Shown one piece after another: positions 22,522 through 30,645 of a stretch of DNA of 64,000 nt (positions within the stretch are counted from its first letter, which is position 1; every line of letters begins with the position of its first letter). The DNA comes from Brooklawnia cerclae (GTDB lineage Bacteria; Actinomycetota; Actinomycetes; Propionibacteriales; Propionibacteriaceae). The notes under the pieces were generated by a model, which was not told where the DNA came from, did not search any database, and saw only the letters and a program-made list of their open reading frames with translations. The stretch lies in assembly GCF_011758645.1 (NCBI RefSeq), contig NZ_JAAMOZ010000001.1, positions 806,001 through 870,000 of the forward strand. The letters run 5' to 3'. Made by a program: the position numbers and the translations under genes.

Positions 22522-23408
22522 ACCCTCCCCAGCCAGCGGCTCTGGTGTTGCGGGGCCGGCACTTCGGTGCCGCCCAGCCAGCCGTGATGGGCATCATCAA
22601 CCGGACGCCCGACTCGTTCTACCCACCGGCCCGTTACGTCGACGTGGAGGACGCGCTGGCCCGCGCGGACGCAATGGTCGGCGAGGGGGTCGACATCGTC
22701 GATGTGGGGGGCGTCAGGGCTGGCCATCAGGGCGACTGGGTGGAGGCCGACGAGGAGGTCGCGCGGGTACGGCCGTTCCTCGAACGGCTGCGGCAGCGGC
22801 ATCCCGGGCTGCTGGTCAGCCTCGACACGTGGCGCGCTGAGGTGGCGTCCGCCTGCGACGGACTGATCGACCTGGTCAACGACACGTGGGCGGGAGCAGA
22901 CGGCGAGCTCGTCGGTGTGGCCGCGCGGTGCGGTGTGGGCTATGTGGTGTCACACACCGGCGGACTGCCTCCGCGAACCGATCCCAGCGGGGTCGACTAC
23001 GGTCCTGACCCCGATGCCGTCGTGGACAACGTCCTCGCGACCCTGGCGAAGGGTGCGCGGCGTGCGGTGGAGGCCGGTGTCGACCCCGCAGCGGTGCTAG
23101 TGGACCCCACCTTGGATTTCGGGAAAACGACGGAGAACTCCTTGCGGCTGGTGGCGGTCACGTCCCGCATCGTCGAACTCGGTTTCCCCGTGCTCATGGC
23201 GATCAGCCGCAAGGACTTCGTCGGTGAGACCCTCGACCTGCCGGTGGAGGAGCGGCTGGAGGGAACGCTGGCTGCGACGGCGATCGCCGCTTGGCAAGGT
23301 GCGACGGTGTTCCGCACCCATGACGTACGGGCGACCAGGCGGACGCTCGACATGGTTGCGTCCATCCGGGGAGATCGTCCCCCGGTGAGGGCAGTGCGCG
23401 GGCTGTAA
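22518..23408 (+). CDS. folP2: Dihydropteroate synthase paralogue, FolP2 type
   Basis: 296 residues of the DHPS TIM barrel: VMGIINRTPDSFY near residue 28, LVNDTWAG, LVDPTLDFGK and ISRKDFVGE. The second loop reads DVGGVRAG instead of the DIGGESTRPG of true FolP1 enzymes. This form matches mycobacterial FolP2, reported to lack DHPS activity, so a role in folate synthesis should not be assumed. No folB, folK or folE gene is near. The GTG start is 7 nt after CAGACT (22505-22510). Confidence 0.85.
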   Translation: MNPPQPAALVLRGRHFGAAQPAVMGIINRTPDSFYPPARYVDVEDALARADAMVGEGVDIVDVGGVRAGHQGDWVEADEEVARVRPFLERLRQRHPGLLVSLDTWRAEVASACDGLIDLVNDTWAGADGELVGVAARCGVGYVVSHTGGLPPRTDPSGVDYGPDPDAVVDNVLATLAKGARRAVEAGVDPAAVLVDPTLDFGKTTENSLRLVAVTSRIVELGFPVLMAISRKDFVGETLDLPVEERLEGTLAATAIAAWQGATVFRTHDVRATRRTLDMVASIRGDRPPVRAVRGL

Positions 23409-23471
23409 GGCCGAACGACGCCCCGGGCTCAGGCGACCGGGCCCCCAGGAACGGCAGGTTGCGTTGAGGGC

Positions 23472-23636
23472 CTACGGTTCGATCAGCCCGCGCTGAACCG
23501 CACGGACGAGCCTACGGGGGACCTGGACGACGCGTCCCTGGACGCGAACCGGCACCAGATCCACCGGGGCCGCCTTCCATTGGGCCCGCCGTGAGCGGGT
23601 GCGGCTGCGCGACATTCTGCGCTTGGGGACGGCCAT
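23472..23636 (-). CDS. rpmF: 50S ribosomal protein L32, zinc-free form
   Basis: 54 residues starting [20 protein letters not shown], the L32 signature. The four Cys of the usual zinc ribbon are absent, so this is a C-minus paralogue made under zinc starvation. Its ATG overlaps the rpmE2 stop by one base (TGATG) and GAGAGG lies upstream. It is the last gene of a five-gene ribosomal operon behind a Zur-like box. Confidence 0.92.
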   Translation of the reverse strand: MAVPKRRMSRSRTRSRRAQWKAAPVDLVPVRVQGRVVQVPRRLVRAVQRGLIEP

Positions 23637-23899
23637 CAGCTGTTTTCCTCTCGCCGGGTCCGGCCGTAGCGCCGGTTGAACTTCTCCACACGCCCGGCGG
23701 TGTCGACCACGCGGGACGTGCCGGTCCAGAACGGGTGGCTGGCACTCGACACGTCCACGTCGACGACGGGGTAGGTGTTGCCGTCCTCCCACTCGACGGT
23801 GACGGACGAGGTCGCGGTGGAGCGCGTCAGGAACTCCAGGCCTCCGGCGCGGTCCCGGAACACGACCGGGTGGTAGTCGGGATGAATCCCCTTCTTCAC
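23636..23899 (-). CDS. rpmE2: 50S ribosomal protein L31 type B
   Basis: 87 residues from a GTG at 23899: [20 protein letters not shown], with [20 protein letters not shown] and EKFNRRYGR. This is the type B L31, which lacks the CxxC zinc knuckle of RpmE. Replacing zinc-containing L31 releases zinc from ribosomes. It lies in the operon rpmB-rpmG-rpsN-rpmE2-rpmF. Confidence 0.95.
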   Translation of the reverse strand: MKKGIHPDYHPVVFRDRAGGLEFLTRSTATSSVTVEWEDGNTYPVVDVDVSSASHPFWTGTSRVVDTAGRVEKFNRRYGRTRREENS

Positions 23900-23906
23900 G
23901 GCGCGA

Positions 23907-24212
23907 TCACCAGCTCGATTTCGTGACGCCGGGCAGGACGCCGTCGTGGGCCAATTCGCGCACCTTGATGCGCGAAAGGCCGAAGGCGCGCAGGTAGCCA
24001 CGCGGGCGGCCGTCGATCGCGTCGCGGTTGCGCAGCCGGACGGGACTGGCGTTGCGCGGGAGGGCGTGCAGGGCGGCCATGGCGGCGTCCCGCTCCTCGG
24101 GGGCGAGGTTCGGATCGACGGAGCGGCGTTTGAGATCGGCGCGGCGTTCGGCGTAGCGGGCGACGACGACGCGGCGCTGGGCCTCGCGGGCGATCTTGCT
24201 CTTCTTGGCCAT
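23907..24212 (-). CDS. rpsN: 30S ribosomal protein S14, zinc-independent form
   Basis: 101 residues beginning [14 protein letters not shown] and ending with [19 protein letters not shown]. It is the long S14 type without the CxxC-x12-CxxC zinc finger, the paralogue expressed when zinc is limiting. The rpmG stop and this ATG are separated by a single base (TGACATG), showing coupling. Confidence 0.95.
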   Translation of the reverse strand: MAKKSKIAREAQRRVVVARYAERRADLKRRSVDPNLAPEERDAAMAALHALPRNASPVRLRNRDAIDGRPRGYLRAFGLSRIKVRELAHDGVLPGVTKSSW

Positions 24213-24213
24213 G

Positions 24214-24384
24214 TCAGCGCGTCTCCCTGAACTCGACGTGGCGCCGCGCGATGGGGTCGTACTTGCGCAGCACAAGGCGCTCGGGGTCGTTGCGACGGTT
24301 CTTGCGGGTCACATACGTGTATCCGGTGTCGGCGGTGGACCGCAGTTTGATCAACGGGCGCAGTTCGGTGCGCTTCGAGGCCAT
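24214..24384 (-). CDS. rpmG: 50S ribosomal protein L33, zinc-free form
   Basis: 56 residues: [20 protein letters not shown], then [20 protein letters not shown]. The CxxC pairs of the zinc-binding L33 are missing. The ATG overlaps the rpmB stop by one base, and the next gene rpsN starts one base after its stop. As in other Zur-regulated clusters it accompanies L28, S14, L31 and L32 variants. Confidence 0.94.
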   Translation of the reverse strand: MASKRTELRPLIKLRSTADTGYTYVTRKNRRNDPERLVLRKYDPIARRHVEFRETR

Positions 24385-24620
24385 CAGAGGTTCTCCCCGC
24401 GTGCACGAATGCGCCGGACGACCTCGTCGATGCCGAGCCTGTCGATCGTCTTGATGCCGCGGGCGGAGACGGTGAGCGTGACGTTCCTGCCCAGTGACGG
24501 CACCCAGTAGCGCTTGCGCTGGACATTGGGGTCCCAGCGGCGCCTGGTGCGCCGGTGGGAGTGGGAGACCGAGTTACCGAATCCGGGCGAGGTGCCGAGC
24601 ACCTGGCAGCGTGCGTGCAT
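24384..24620 (-). CDS. rpmB: 50S ribosomal protein L28, C-minus form
   Basis: 78 residues: [40 protein letters not shown] and [13 protein letters not shown]. Only one Cys remains of the CxxC zinc ligands (CQVLG), so this is the zinc-independent type. It is the first gene of the operon. TAGGAT at 24627-24632 stands 6 nt before the ATG, so the transcript is probably leaderless. Confidence 0.94.
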   Translation of the reverse strand: MHARCQVLGTSPGFGNSVSHSHRRTRRRWDPNVQRKRYWVPSLGRNVTLTVSARGIKTIDRLGIDEVVRRIRARGENL

Positions 24621-24626
24621 GGGACG

Positions 24627-24656
24627 ATCCTACATAATGAAAATCGTTATCGTCAA
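24627..24656 (-). promoter_or_regulatory. Promoter of the zinc-free ribosomal protein operon with Zur-like box
   Basis: Reading the minus strand: -35 TTGACG (24656-24651), 18-nt spacer, -10 TAGGAT (24632-24627), then 6 nt to the ATG of rpmB. The spacer contains ATAACGATTTTCATTA; its complement includes TGAAAATCGTTATC, close to the actinobacterial Zur consensus TGAAAATNATTTTCA. Zur bound with zinc would block RNA polymerase here. Confidence 0.75.
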
Positions 24657-24701
24657 ATGGTCGGATCATGCTCCCTGAACACGTCGGGGACGGCAGCCCG
24701 A

Positions 24702-25508
24702 TCAGCCGGCGTTCGATGCGTCGTTCGGTTTCGCGCCGCCGAAGCGCCGGTCGCGTCCGGCGTACTGCTCGACGGCCGCCCATAGATCACGGCGATCCCA
24801 GTCGGGCCACAGCTTGTCGCTGAAGACGAGCTCCGCGTAGGCCGCCTGCCAGATCAGGAAGTTGGAGGTGCGTTGTTCCCCCGAGGTGCGGATGAACAGG
24901 TCGACATCGGGCACCTCCGGCTCGTCCAGGTAGTTGCGGAAGGTCCGCTCGCTGATGTGCTCGGGATCGATCCGCCCGGCGGCCGCCTGGCGCGCGATCT
25001 CGCGTACGGCATCGACGATCTCGGCGCGTCCGCCGTAGTTGACGCACAGTTGCAGGGTGAGGACGTCGTTGTCGGCCGTCTGCCGCTCGGCGAGCTCCAG
25101 CTCCTTGATGACGCTGGACCACAGGCGTGGCCTGCGCCCCGCCCACCTCACCCGGACGCCCAGGGCGTCCAGATGATCGCGGCGGCGATGGAGCACGTCG
25201 CGGTTGAATCCCAGGAGGAAGCGCACCTCGTCGGGGGAGCGTTTCCAGTTCTCGGTCGAGAAGGCGTACGCCGACACGTACTTGACGCCGAGTTCGATCG
25301 CGCCCTCGATCACCTCGAAGAGCACCGATTCGCCCACTCGGTGTCCCTCGGTCCGCGGCAGCCCGCGCTGCTTGGCCCAGCGGCCGTTGCCGTCCATGAC
25401 TATCGCCACATGGCGGGGGAGAACCTCGGCCGGGATCTCGGGAGGCCGGGCACCGCTGGGATGCGGGACCGGGGGATGCTTGGCCGGACGGGCGATCGCG
25501 CGTGGCAT
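24702..25508 (-). CDS. uppS: Isoprenyl (polyprenyl) diphosphate synthase, UppS family
   Basis: cis-Prenyltransferase of 268 residues making the long-chain polyprenyl diphosphate lipid carrier for cell-wall synthesis. [20 protein letters not shown] holds the catalytic Asp; [20 protein letters not shown] and [16 protein letters not shown] are the other conserved regions. ATG 25508 is preferred over the GTG six bases upstream. TAGGGT at 25522-25517 on the minus strand is 8 nt before it. It is divergent from recO, a common neighbour. Confidence 0.95.
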   Translation of the reverse strand: MPRAIARPAKHPPVPHPSGARPPEIPAEVLPRHVAIVMDGNGRWAKQRGLPRTEGHRVGESVLFEVIEGAIELGVKYVSAYAFSTENWKRSPDEVRFLLGFNRDVLHRRRDHLDALGVRVRWAGRRPRLWSSVIKELELAERQTADNDVLTLQLCVNYGGRAEIVDAVREIARQAAAGRIDPEHISERTFRNYLDEPEVPDVDLFIRTSGEQRTSNFLIWQAAYAELVFSDKLWPDWDRRDLWAAVEQYAGRDRRFGGAKPNDASNAG

Positions 25509-25585
25509 GTCCACACACCCTAGTCCCTGTGGCCGATGCGTGTCGCTTGCCGACGGACGGCGGCGAGCGGGGGCACTATGGACAG

Positions 25586-26398
25586 GTGCCGACCTATCGT
25601 GACGAAGCCGTTGTGCTGCGCACGCACAAGCTCGGCGAGGCCGACCGCATCGTCACGCTCTTGTCGCGGACGCATGGCAAGGTTCGCGCCGTCGCCCGGG
25701 GTGTGCGCAGGCCGTCGTCACGCTTCGGCGGGCGATTGGAGCCGTTCAGCCATGTGGACGTCCAGTTCGCCCAGGGGCGCACGCTCGATGTCGTCACGCA
25801 GGTCGAGACCCTGCACGCCTACGACGCGCCTCTTCGCGTCGACTACGGTGCCTTCACCGCGGGCCAGGCGATGGTGGAGACCGCCGATCGGCTCGTGGCC
25901 GAAGAGGGGGAGCCGGCCCTGCAGCAGTACCGGCTGCTCGTCGGCGCGCTGCGCACCCTCGGCGAGGGGACGGGCGACGGGCCGCGTCCTGCCCCGATGG
26001 TTCTCGACTCCTACCTGCTGCGGGCCCTCGCCGTGGCGGGATATGCGCCGGCGGTGCACGACTGCGCCCGATGCGGGCTCGAGGGGCCGCACGAGGCGTT
26101 CGCCCCCGAGGCCGGTGGCATGGTCTGCCGAAGCTGCCGCCCGGCGCGGTCCGTACTTCCGAGCGCGGGGGCGTGGCGACTGCTGTCCTCCCTGCTCAGC
26201 GGTGACTGGCCGGCGACGCAGGGGGTGGAACGCCGGGTGCAGTCCGAGGTGAGCGGCCTGGTGGCGGCTTTCGCGTCCTGGCACATGGAGCGCAGCCTGC
26301 GCTCGCTGCCCTTCGTCGATCGGGGCGAGTGCGCTCCCGTCAGACCGGGTGACGCGGTGCTGGACGGGCGGATCGCGGGCTCGTTGCGCGCGTCCTGA
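25586..26398 (+). CDS. recO: DNA repair protein RecO
   Basis: Recombination mediator of 270 residues that helps load RecA onto SSB-coated DNA with RecF and RecR. The N-terminal OB fold starts [20 protein letters not shown] and continues [18 protein letters not shown]. The C-terminal region has a zinc site, CARCG and CRSC. GTG 25586 is used; CACTAT at 25574-25579 stands 6 nt upstream. uppS is divergent 77 bases away. Confidence 0.94.
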   Translation: MPTYRDEAVVLRTHKLGEADRIVTLLSRTHGKVRAVARGVRRPSSRFGGRLEPFSHVDVQFAQGRTLDVVTQVETLHAYDAPLRVDYGAFTAGQAMVETADRLVAEEGEPALQQYRLLVGALRTLGEGTGDGPRPAPMVLDSYLLRALAVAGYAPAVHDCARCGLEGPHEAFAPEAGGMVCRSCRPARSVLPSAGAWRLLSSLLSGDWPATQGVERRVQSEVSGLVAAFASWHMERSLRSLPFVDRGECAPVRPGDAVLDGRIAGSLRAS

Positions 26399-26464
26399 GA
26401 TCGACGCGTCCCGGAATCGAGTGGCGCCGCTGCGCGAAGGGAAGGCCGGGCGCGCCGCAGGTTG

Positions 26465-27328
26465 TCAGTGCTCGCCGGCGGGCTGTGGCACGTTCTCGTC
26501 GTCGGGGAGGATCGTGCGCCGCATCCGGCGCCCGATCAGGCGACCTATGGGGAGGGACACGACGAACACGACGATCGCGAGGACGACGATCGTCGCGCCC
26601 GAGGCGGTGTCGAGGTAGTACGACCCGACGACGCCGAGGAAGGCCACCACCAGGCCGATCACCATGGAGAAGAAGATCGTGCGGCGGAATCCCGTGACGA
26701 GATTGTTCGCCGTCGCGACCGGGATCACCATGAGGGCGCTCACCAGCATCAGGCCGACGGTACGCATCGAGACGGCCACCGTCGCGGCTGCCTGGACGAC
26801 GATGAGGAGGCTCAGCAGCCGTGTGGGCAACCCCTGGGTGCGGGCGAAGTCCTCGTCCGCGCACACCGCGAAAAGCTCCGGGGACAATCCGATCGAGACG
26901 ATCAGGACGAAGACGGCCACCACGGCGACGATCACGAGGTCGGTGGAGTTGACCGAGGTCAGCGAGCCGAACAGGAACTGGGTGAGGGAGCCGGAACCGG
27001 CGCCCGCGATGCCCGCCATGAGGACGCCGGCCGCCAGCCCGCCGTAGAACAGGATGGCGAGCCCGACATCGCCCGACGCCCGCCCGGACTGCCGGAGCAA
27101 CTCGATGAGGACGGCGCCGACGATGCACACGACGACCGCCACCGGCACGGGGGACTGGCCGGTGATGAGCGCGAGGCCCACCCCTGCGACAGCGACGTGC
27201 CCCAGACCGTCGCCGAGAAGGCTGAGGCGACGCTGGACGATGTAGGTGCCGACCGCCGGGGCCATGAGACCCGTCAGCAGACCGGCGATGAGCGCGCGCA
27301 CCATGAAATCGAGGGCGAAGGGGCCCAT
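26465..27328 (-). CDS. znuB: Zinc ABC transporter permease ZnuB
   Basis: 287 residues of the ABC-3 metal permease family, with about eight to nine membrane segments. The beginning FMVRALIAGLLTGLMAPAVG and the conserved cytoplasmic LSLLGDGLGHVAVAGVGLAL are typical. It forms the membrane channel of the high-affinity zinc uptake system and is co-transcribed with znuA and znuC; the znuC stop and its ATG are one base apart (TGACATG). Zinc rather than manganese is inferred from the Zur-like box and the His-rich binding protein. Confidence 0.92.
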   Translation of the reverse strand: MGPFALDFMVRALIAGLLTGLMAPAVGTYIVQRRLSLLGDGLGHVAVAGVGLALITGQSPVPVAVVVCIVGAVLIELLRQSGRASGDVGLAILFYGGLAAGVLMAGIAGAGSGSLTQFLFGSLTSVNSTDLVIVAVVAVFVLIVSIGLSPELFAVCADEDFARTQGLPTRLLSLLIVVQAAATVAVSMRTVGLMLVSALMVIPVATANNLVTGFRRTIFFSMVIGLVVAFLGVVGSYYLDTASGATIVVLAIVVFVVSLPIGRLIGRRMRRTILPDDENVPQPAGEH

Positions 27329-27329
27329 G

Positions 27330-28100
27330 TCAGTCCTCCTGTTCCGCGGAGGGGGCGTGCAACTCGGGTTCGAGCAGCGCCCTGCCCGGGGCGGCTTCGT
27401 GGTGGTGGGTGTGCTCGGGCGAGGGTGCGCCTGCCAGGGGGCCGTCGTGGACGACGCTGCCGGCCTGCAGCACGACGCTGCGCTCGAGCAGCGGTTCCAT
27501 CGGGCCCAGTTCGTGGAGGACGACCAGGATGGTCAGGCCCTCCGCGTTCAGGTGGGCCAACAGCCGGGCGAGGCTCGCCTGGGTGCGCACGTCGAGGGCT
27601 GAGAAGGGCTCGTCCAGGACGAGCAGGTCGGCGTGCGCGGCGAGCGCGCGGGCGATGAGTGCTCGCTGCTGCTGGCCGCCCGACAGGTGGGCCATGGCGC
27701 GCGAGCCGAAGCCGGTGAGGTTCACGCGCGCAAGGGCGGCTGCGACCGCCTCGCGGTCGGCGCGGCCGTGTGGGGTGAACGGACGGCGCCGGGACAGGCG
27801 TCCCAGCATCACCACCTCGTCCACGGTCGCGTTCTGCACCTGCAGCCGCCCGCGCTGGGGCACATAGCCGATCCGCGTCCAGGCGCGGAACTTCTCGAGT
27901 GGGGTGCCGAACAGTTCGACGGTGCCTTCCTGGTGGGGCACCAGGTTCAGCAGGGTGCGCAGCAGGGTGGTCTTCCCTGATCCGTTGCCGCCGAGGAGCG
28001 CCACCACCTCTCCTGCCGTGATGTGCAGGTCCACACTGTGGAGGATCTGCACGTCACCCAGCCAGGTGCTGACATCCCGCGCCTCGATGACCGTCGTCAC
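27330..28100 (-). CDS. znuC: Zinc ABC transporter ATP-binding protein ZnuC
   Basis: 256-residue ATPase with Walker A GGNGSGKTT, signature LSGGQQQRALIARAL and Walker B LLVLDEPFSALD. The C-terminal tail is His-rich (EHTHHHEAAPG), as in zinc importers. The GTG start overlaps the znuA stop (GTGA), coupling translation. It powers zinc uptake with ZnuA and ZnuB. Confidence 0.94.
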   Translation of the reverse strand: MTTVIEARDVSTWLGDVQILHSVDLHITAGEVVALLGGNGSGKTTLLRTLLNLVPHQEGTVELFGTPLEKFRAWTRIGYVPQRGRLQVQNATVDEVVMLGRLSRRRPFTPHGRADREAVAAALARVNLTGFGSRAMAHLSGGQQQRALIARALAAHADLLVLDEPFSALDVRTQASLARLLAHLNAEGLTILVVLHELGPMEPLLERSVVLQAGSVVHDGPLAGAPSPEHTHHHEAAPGRALLEPELHAPSAEQED

Positions 28101-29050
28101 TGGCAGGTGTTCGCCGTCTTCAGCGATTCCAGGTTGGATTCCATGACGGCAATGTAATCACTTCCACGGGACTGGTCGCTCAGGGTCTCGAGCGGGTCGA
28201 GCACATCGGTGGCCAGGCCGAGGTCACCGGCGATGCTCTCGGCCACCTTCGGCGAGACTGCGGTCTCGTAGAAGATCGTTGTCACGTTGTGTTCGGTGGC
28301 CTCCTGCTGCACTTCGGCTATGCGGGCCGGGCTCGGCTCTTCCTCGGGCGACAGGCCGCTGATGCCCACCTGCGTCAGGCCGTAGCGGGCGGCGAGGTAG
28401 CCGAAGGCGGCGTGGTTGGTGATGAAGGTGTCGACCTGGCAGTTCGCGAGCCCGGTGGAGAACTCGTCGTCCAGGGCCGACAGGTCGGAGGCCAGCGTGT
28501 CGGCGTTGGCGGAGTATTCCGAGGCGTGGTCAGGGTCGATGCCCGCGAGTTCGGTGGCGACATGGCGTCCGATCTCGGCGAGGTTCTCCGGGTCCAGCCA
28601 CACGTGCGGGTCGTAGGCGCCGTGCTCGTGTTCTTCCTCGGACTCCGTGGACTCGCCCTCGTCCGCATGCTCGTCCTCGTCGGCGGTGCGCAGTTCGAGG
28701 AAGGTGGCCGAGTCCACGATGTGCGCGGGTTCGCCCTGGTCGACGGCCTCGTCGAAAGCGGTCTGGTAGCCGTCCTGGTAGATGACGAGGTCGGCCGTCG
28801 CGACGGCCTCGACCTGCTGGGGAGTGAGTTCCAGGTCGTGCGCCTCCGCGCCGGGATTCAACAGATTGGTGACGTCTGCGAGATCGCCCGCGACGCGCTC
28901 GGCCACGAACTGGAAGGGGTATGCCGATACGACGATGGACGTCCGGGCGTCGGACGATCCCTGTGCGTCGCCGGATGAGCAGGCGGTGACCGCCAGGAGT
29001 CCGGCGGCGAGCGCGGCGGCGCTGAGCCGGCGGATTGACTGGTTCAACAT
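28097..29050 (-). CDS. znuA: Zinc-binding lipoprotein ZnuA
   Basis: 317 residues from the ATG at 29050. The signal peptide ends in LLAVTACSS, a lipobox. It is a cluster 9 metal-binding protein with ligands in [12 protein letters not shown], an acidic/His loop ([20 protein letters not shown]) and [11 protein letters not shown], then [14 protein letters not shown]. It captures zinc for ZnuBC. A second ATG at 29059 is possible, but -10 GATAAT ends 7 nt before the 29050 ATG, so I infer a leaderless mRNA beginning there; a GAGG at workable spacing favours 29059 only if transcription starts further upstream. Confidence 0.92.
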   Translation of the reverse strand: MLNQSIRRLSAAALAAGLLAVTACSSGDAQGSSDARTSIVVSAYPFQFVAERVAGDLADVTNLLNPGAEAHDLELTPQQVEAVATADLVIYQDGYQTAFDEAVDQGEPAHIVDSATFLELRTADEDEHADEGESTESEEEHEHGAYDPHVWLDPENLAEIGRHVATELAGIDPDHASEYSANADTLASDLSALDDEFSTGLANCQVDTFITNHAAFGYLAARYGLTQVGISGLSPEEEPSPARIAEVQQEATEHNVTTIFYETAVSPKVAESIAGDLGLATDVLDPLETLSDQSRGSDYIAVMESNLESLKTANTCQ

Positions 29051-29086
29051 GAGATTCATTATCAACCTCACTTCGTGGTCAGCCAA
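29050..29086 (-). promoter_or_regulatory. znuA promoter with overlapping Zur box
   Basis: On the minus strand: -35 TTGGCT (29086-29081), 17-nt spacer, -10 GATAAT (29063-29058). The Zur-like box TGATAATGAATCTCA (29064-29050) covers the -10 element and the predicted start point. Repression by zinc-loaded Zur is expected; zinc starvation would open znuABC. Confidence 0.78.
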
Positions 29087-29188
29087 ATCGGCGGTGGTTC
29101 GCGATCGGGCGCCCAGACGATAGCCTGTCTGGTGGACGTTCGCCGGGTGACCCGCGATGTCGTCCGCACCCGATGCCAGCCAGGTACC

Positions 29189-29211
29189 GGGACACGCGTC
29201 CCAGTGGGGAC
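29189..29211 (+). promoter_or_regulatory. Two mutually exclusive hairpins before glyS
   Basis: GGGAC (29189-29193) pairs with GTCCC (29198-29202), and the same GTCCC pairs with GGGAC (29207-29211); both loops are 4 nt. Forming one excludes the other. The second would occlude GGGGAC just before the possible start at 29219. GGTACCG lies at 29183-29189. This resembles a small translational switch, but the stems are short and no T-box stem I is evident. Confidence 0.3.
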
Positions 29212-29230
29212 CCGAACTATGGGGCAGCAC

Positions 29231-30619
29231 ATGGCTGAGAGCACACTCGACAAGGTCATCAATCTCTGCAAGCGGCGGGGTTTCGTCTTCCCGTGCGGCG
29301 AGATCTACGGAGGCTCGCGTGCGTCGTGGGACTACGGACCGCTGGGCGTCGAGCTCAAGGAGAACATCAAGAGGCAGTGGTGGCGCTACATGGTCACCGG
29401 CCGTGACGACATCGTCGGCCTCGACTCCTCGGTGATCCTGCCGCGCGAGGTGTGGGTGGCCTCGGGGCACGTGTCGGTGTTCAACGACCCGCTGGTCGAG
29501 TGCCTGTCGTGCCACAAGCGCTTCCGGGCCGACCAGTTGCAGGAGGAGTACGCACACCGCAAGGGCCTCGACAACCCGGACGACGTCCCGCTCGCCGAGG
29601 TGCCCTGTCCGAACTGTGGCACGCGCGGACGCTACACCGAGCCGCGCGACTTCAACATGATGCTCAAGACCTACGTGGGCCCGATCGAGGACGAATCAGG
29701 GTTGCGCTACCTGCGTCCCGAGACAGCCCAGGGCATCTTCATCAACTTCCGCAACGTGCTGAACGCCACTCGCCAGAAGCCTCCCTTCGGCGTCGGCCAG
29801 GTGGGCAAGAGCTTCCGCAACGAGATCACCCCCGGCAACTTCATCTTCCGTACCCGTGAGTTCGAGCAGATGGAGATGGAGTTCTTCGTCGAGCCCGGCA
29901 CGGACGAGGAGTGGCATCAGTACTGGATCGATCACCGCAAGGCCTGGTACACCGGTCTCGGGATCACCGAGGAGAACCTGCGCTTCTACGAGCATCCGAA
30001 GGAGAAGCTCTCGCACTACTCGAAGCGCACGGTCGACATCGAGTACAAGTTCGGTTTCGCAGGGTCCGACTGGGGTGAGCTCGAAGGAATCGCCAACCGC
30101 ACCGACTTCGACCTCACGACGCATTCCGAGCATTCGGGTGTCGCGCTGGAGTACTTCGACCAGGCGCGGGGCATTCACTACACGCCGTACGTCATCGAGC
30201 CCGCCGCAGGCCTCACCCGCTCGCTCATGGCGTTCCTGGTCGACGCGTACGCCGAGGACGAGGCGCCCAACACCAAGGGCGGCGTCGACACACGCGTCGT
30301 GCTCAAGCTCGACCCGAGGCTGTCGCCGGTGAAGGTCGCGGTGCTCCCACTCAGCCGCAACGAGCGGTTGTCGCCGAAGGCCCGGGCGCTGGCCGCGGAA
30401 CTGCGCACATGCTGGAACGTCGACTTCGACGACGCGCAGGCCATCGGCAAGCGGTATCGCCGCCAGGACGAGATCGGTACCCCGTACTGCGTGACGGTCG
30501 ACTTCGAATCGCTGGACGACGACGCCGTGACCGTGCGGGAGCGCGACACTATGACGCAGGAACGGGTGCCCATCACCGGTGTGAGGGCATACCTGGCCGA
30601 GCGGCTCGCCGGCTGCTGA
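29231..30619 (+). CDS. glyS: Glycyl-tRNA synthetase (alpha2, class II)
   Basis: Charges tRNA-Gly. 462 residues, the single-polypeptide form of actinobacteria. [17 protein letters not shown] opens the catalytic domain; class II motif 2 is seen in [25 protein letters not shown] and motif 3 in [18 protein letters not shown]. The C-terminal anticodon-binding domain starts around [16 protein letters not shown] 29231 has GGGG six bases upstream; the ATG at 29219 would add four residues. It is divergent from znuA. Confidence 0.95.
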   Translation: MAESTLDKVINLCKRRGFVFPCGEIYGGSRASWDYGPLGVELKENIKRQWWRYMVTGRDDIVGLDSSVILPREVWVASGHVSVFNDPLVECLSCHKRFRADQLQEEYAHRKGLDNPDDVPLAEVPCPNCGTRGRYTEPRDFNMMLKTYVGPIEDESGLRYLRPETAQGIFINFRNVLNATRQKPPFGVGQVGKSFRNEITPGNFIFRTREFEQMEMEFFVEPGTDEEWHQYWIDHRKAWYTGLGITEENLRFYEHPKEKLSHYSKRTVDIEYKFGFAGSDWGELEGIANRTDFDLTTHSEHSGVALEYFDQARGIHYTPYVIEPAAGLTRSLMAFLVDAYAEDEAPNTKGGVDTRVVLKLDPRLSPVKVAVLPLSRNERLSPKARALAAELRTCWNVDFDDAQAIGKRYRRQDEIGTPYCVTVDFESLDDDAVTVRERDTMTQERVPITGVRAYLAERLAGC

Positions 30620-30645
30620 GGCCCGTTCGCCGAAACGGAGAAGCC

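Noticed and set aside
28289-28978. 229-aa plus-strand open frame inside znuA
   Set aside because: Antisense shadow of znuA; Gly/Val-rich without motif or promoter.
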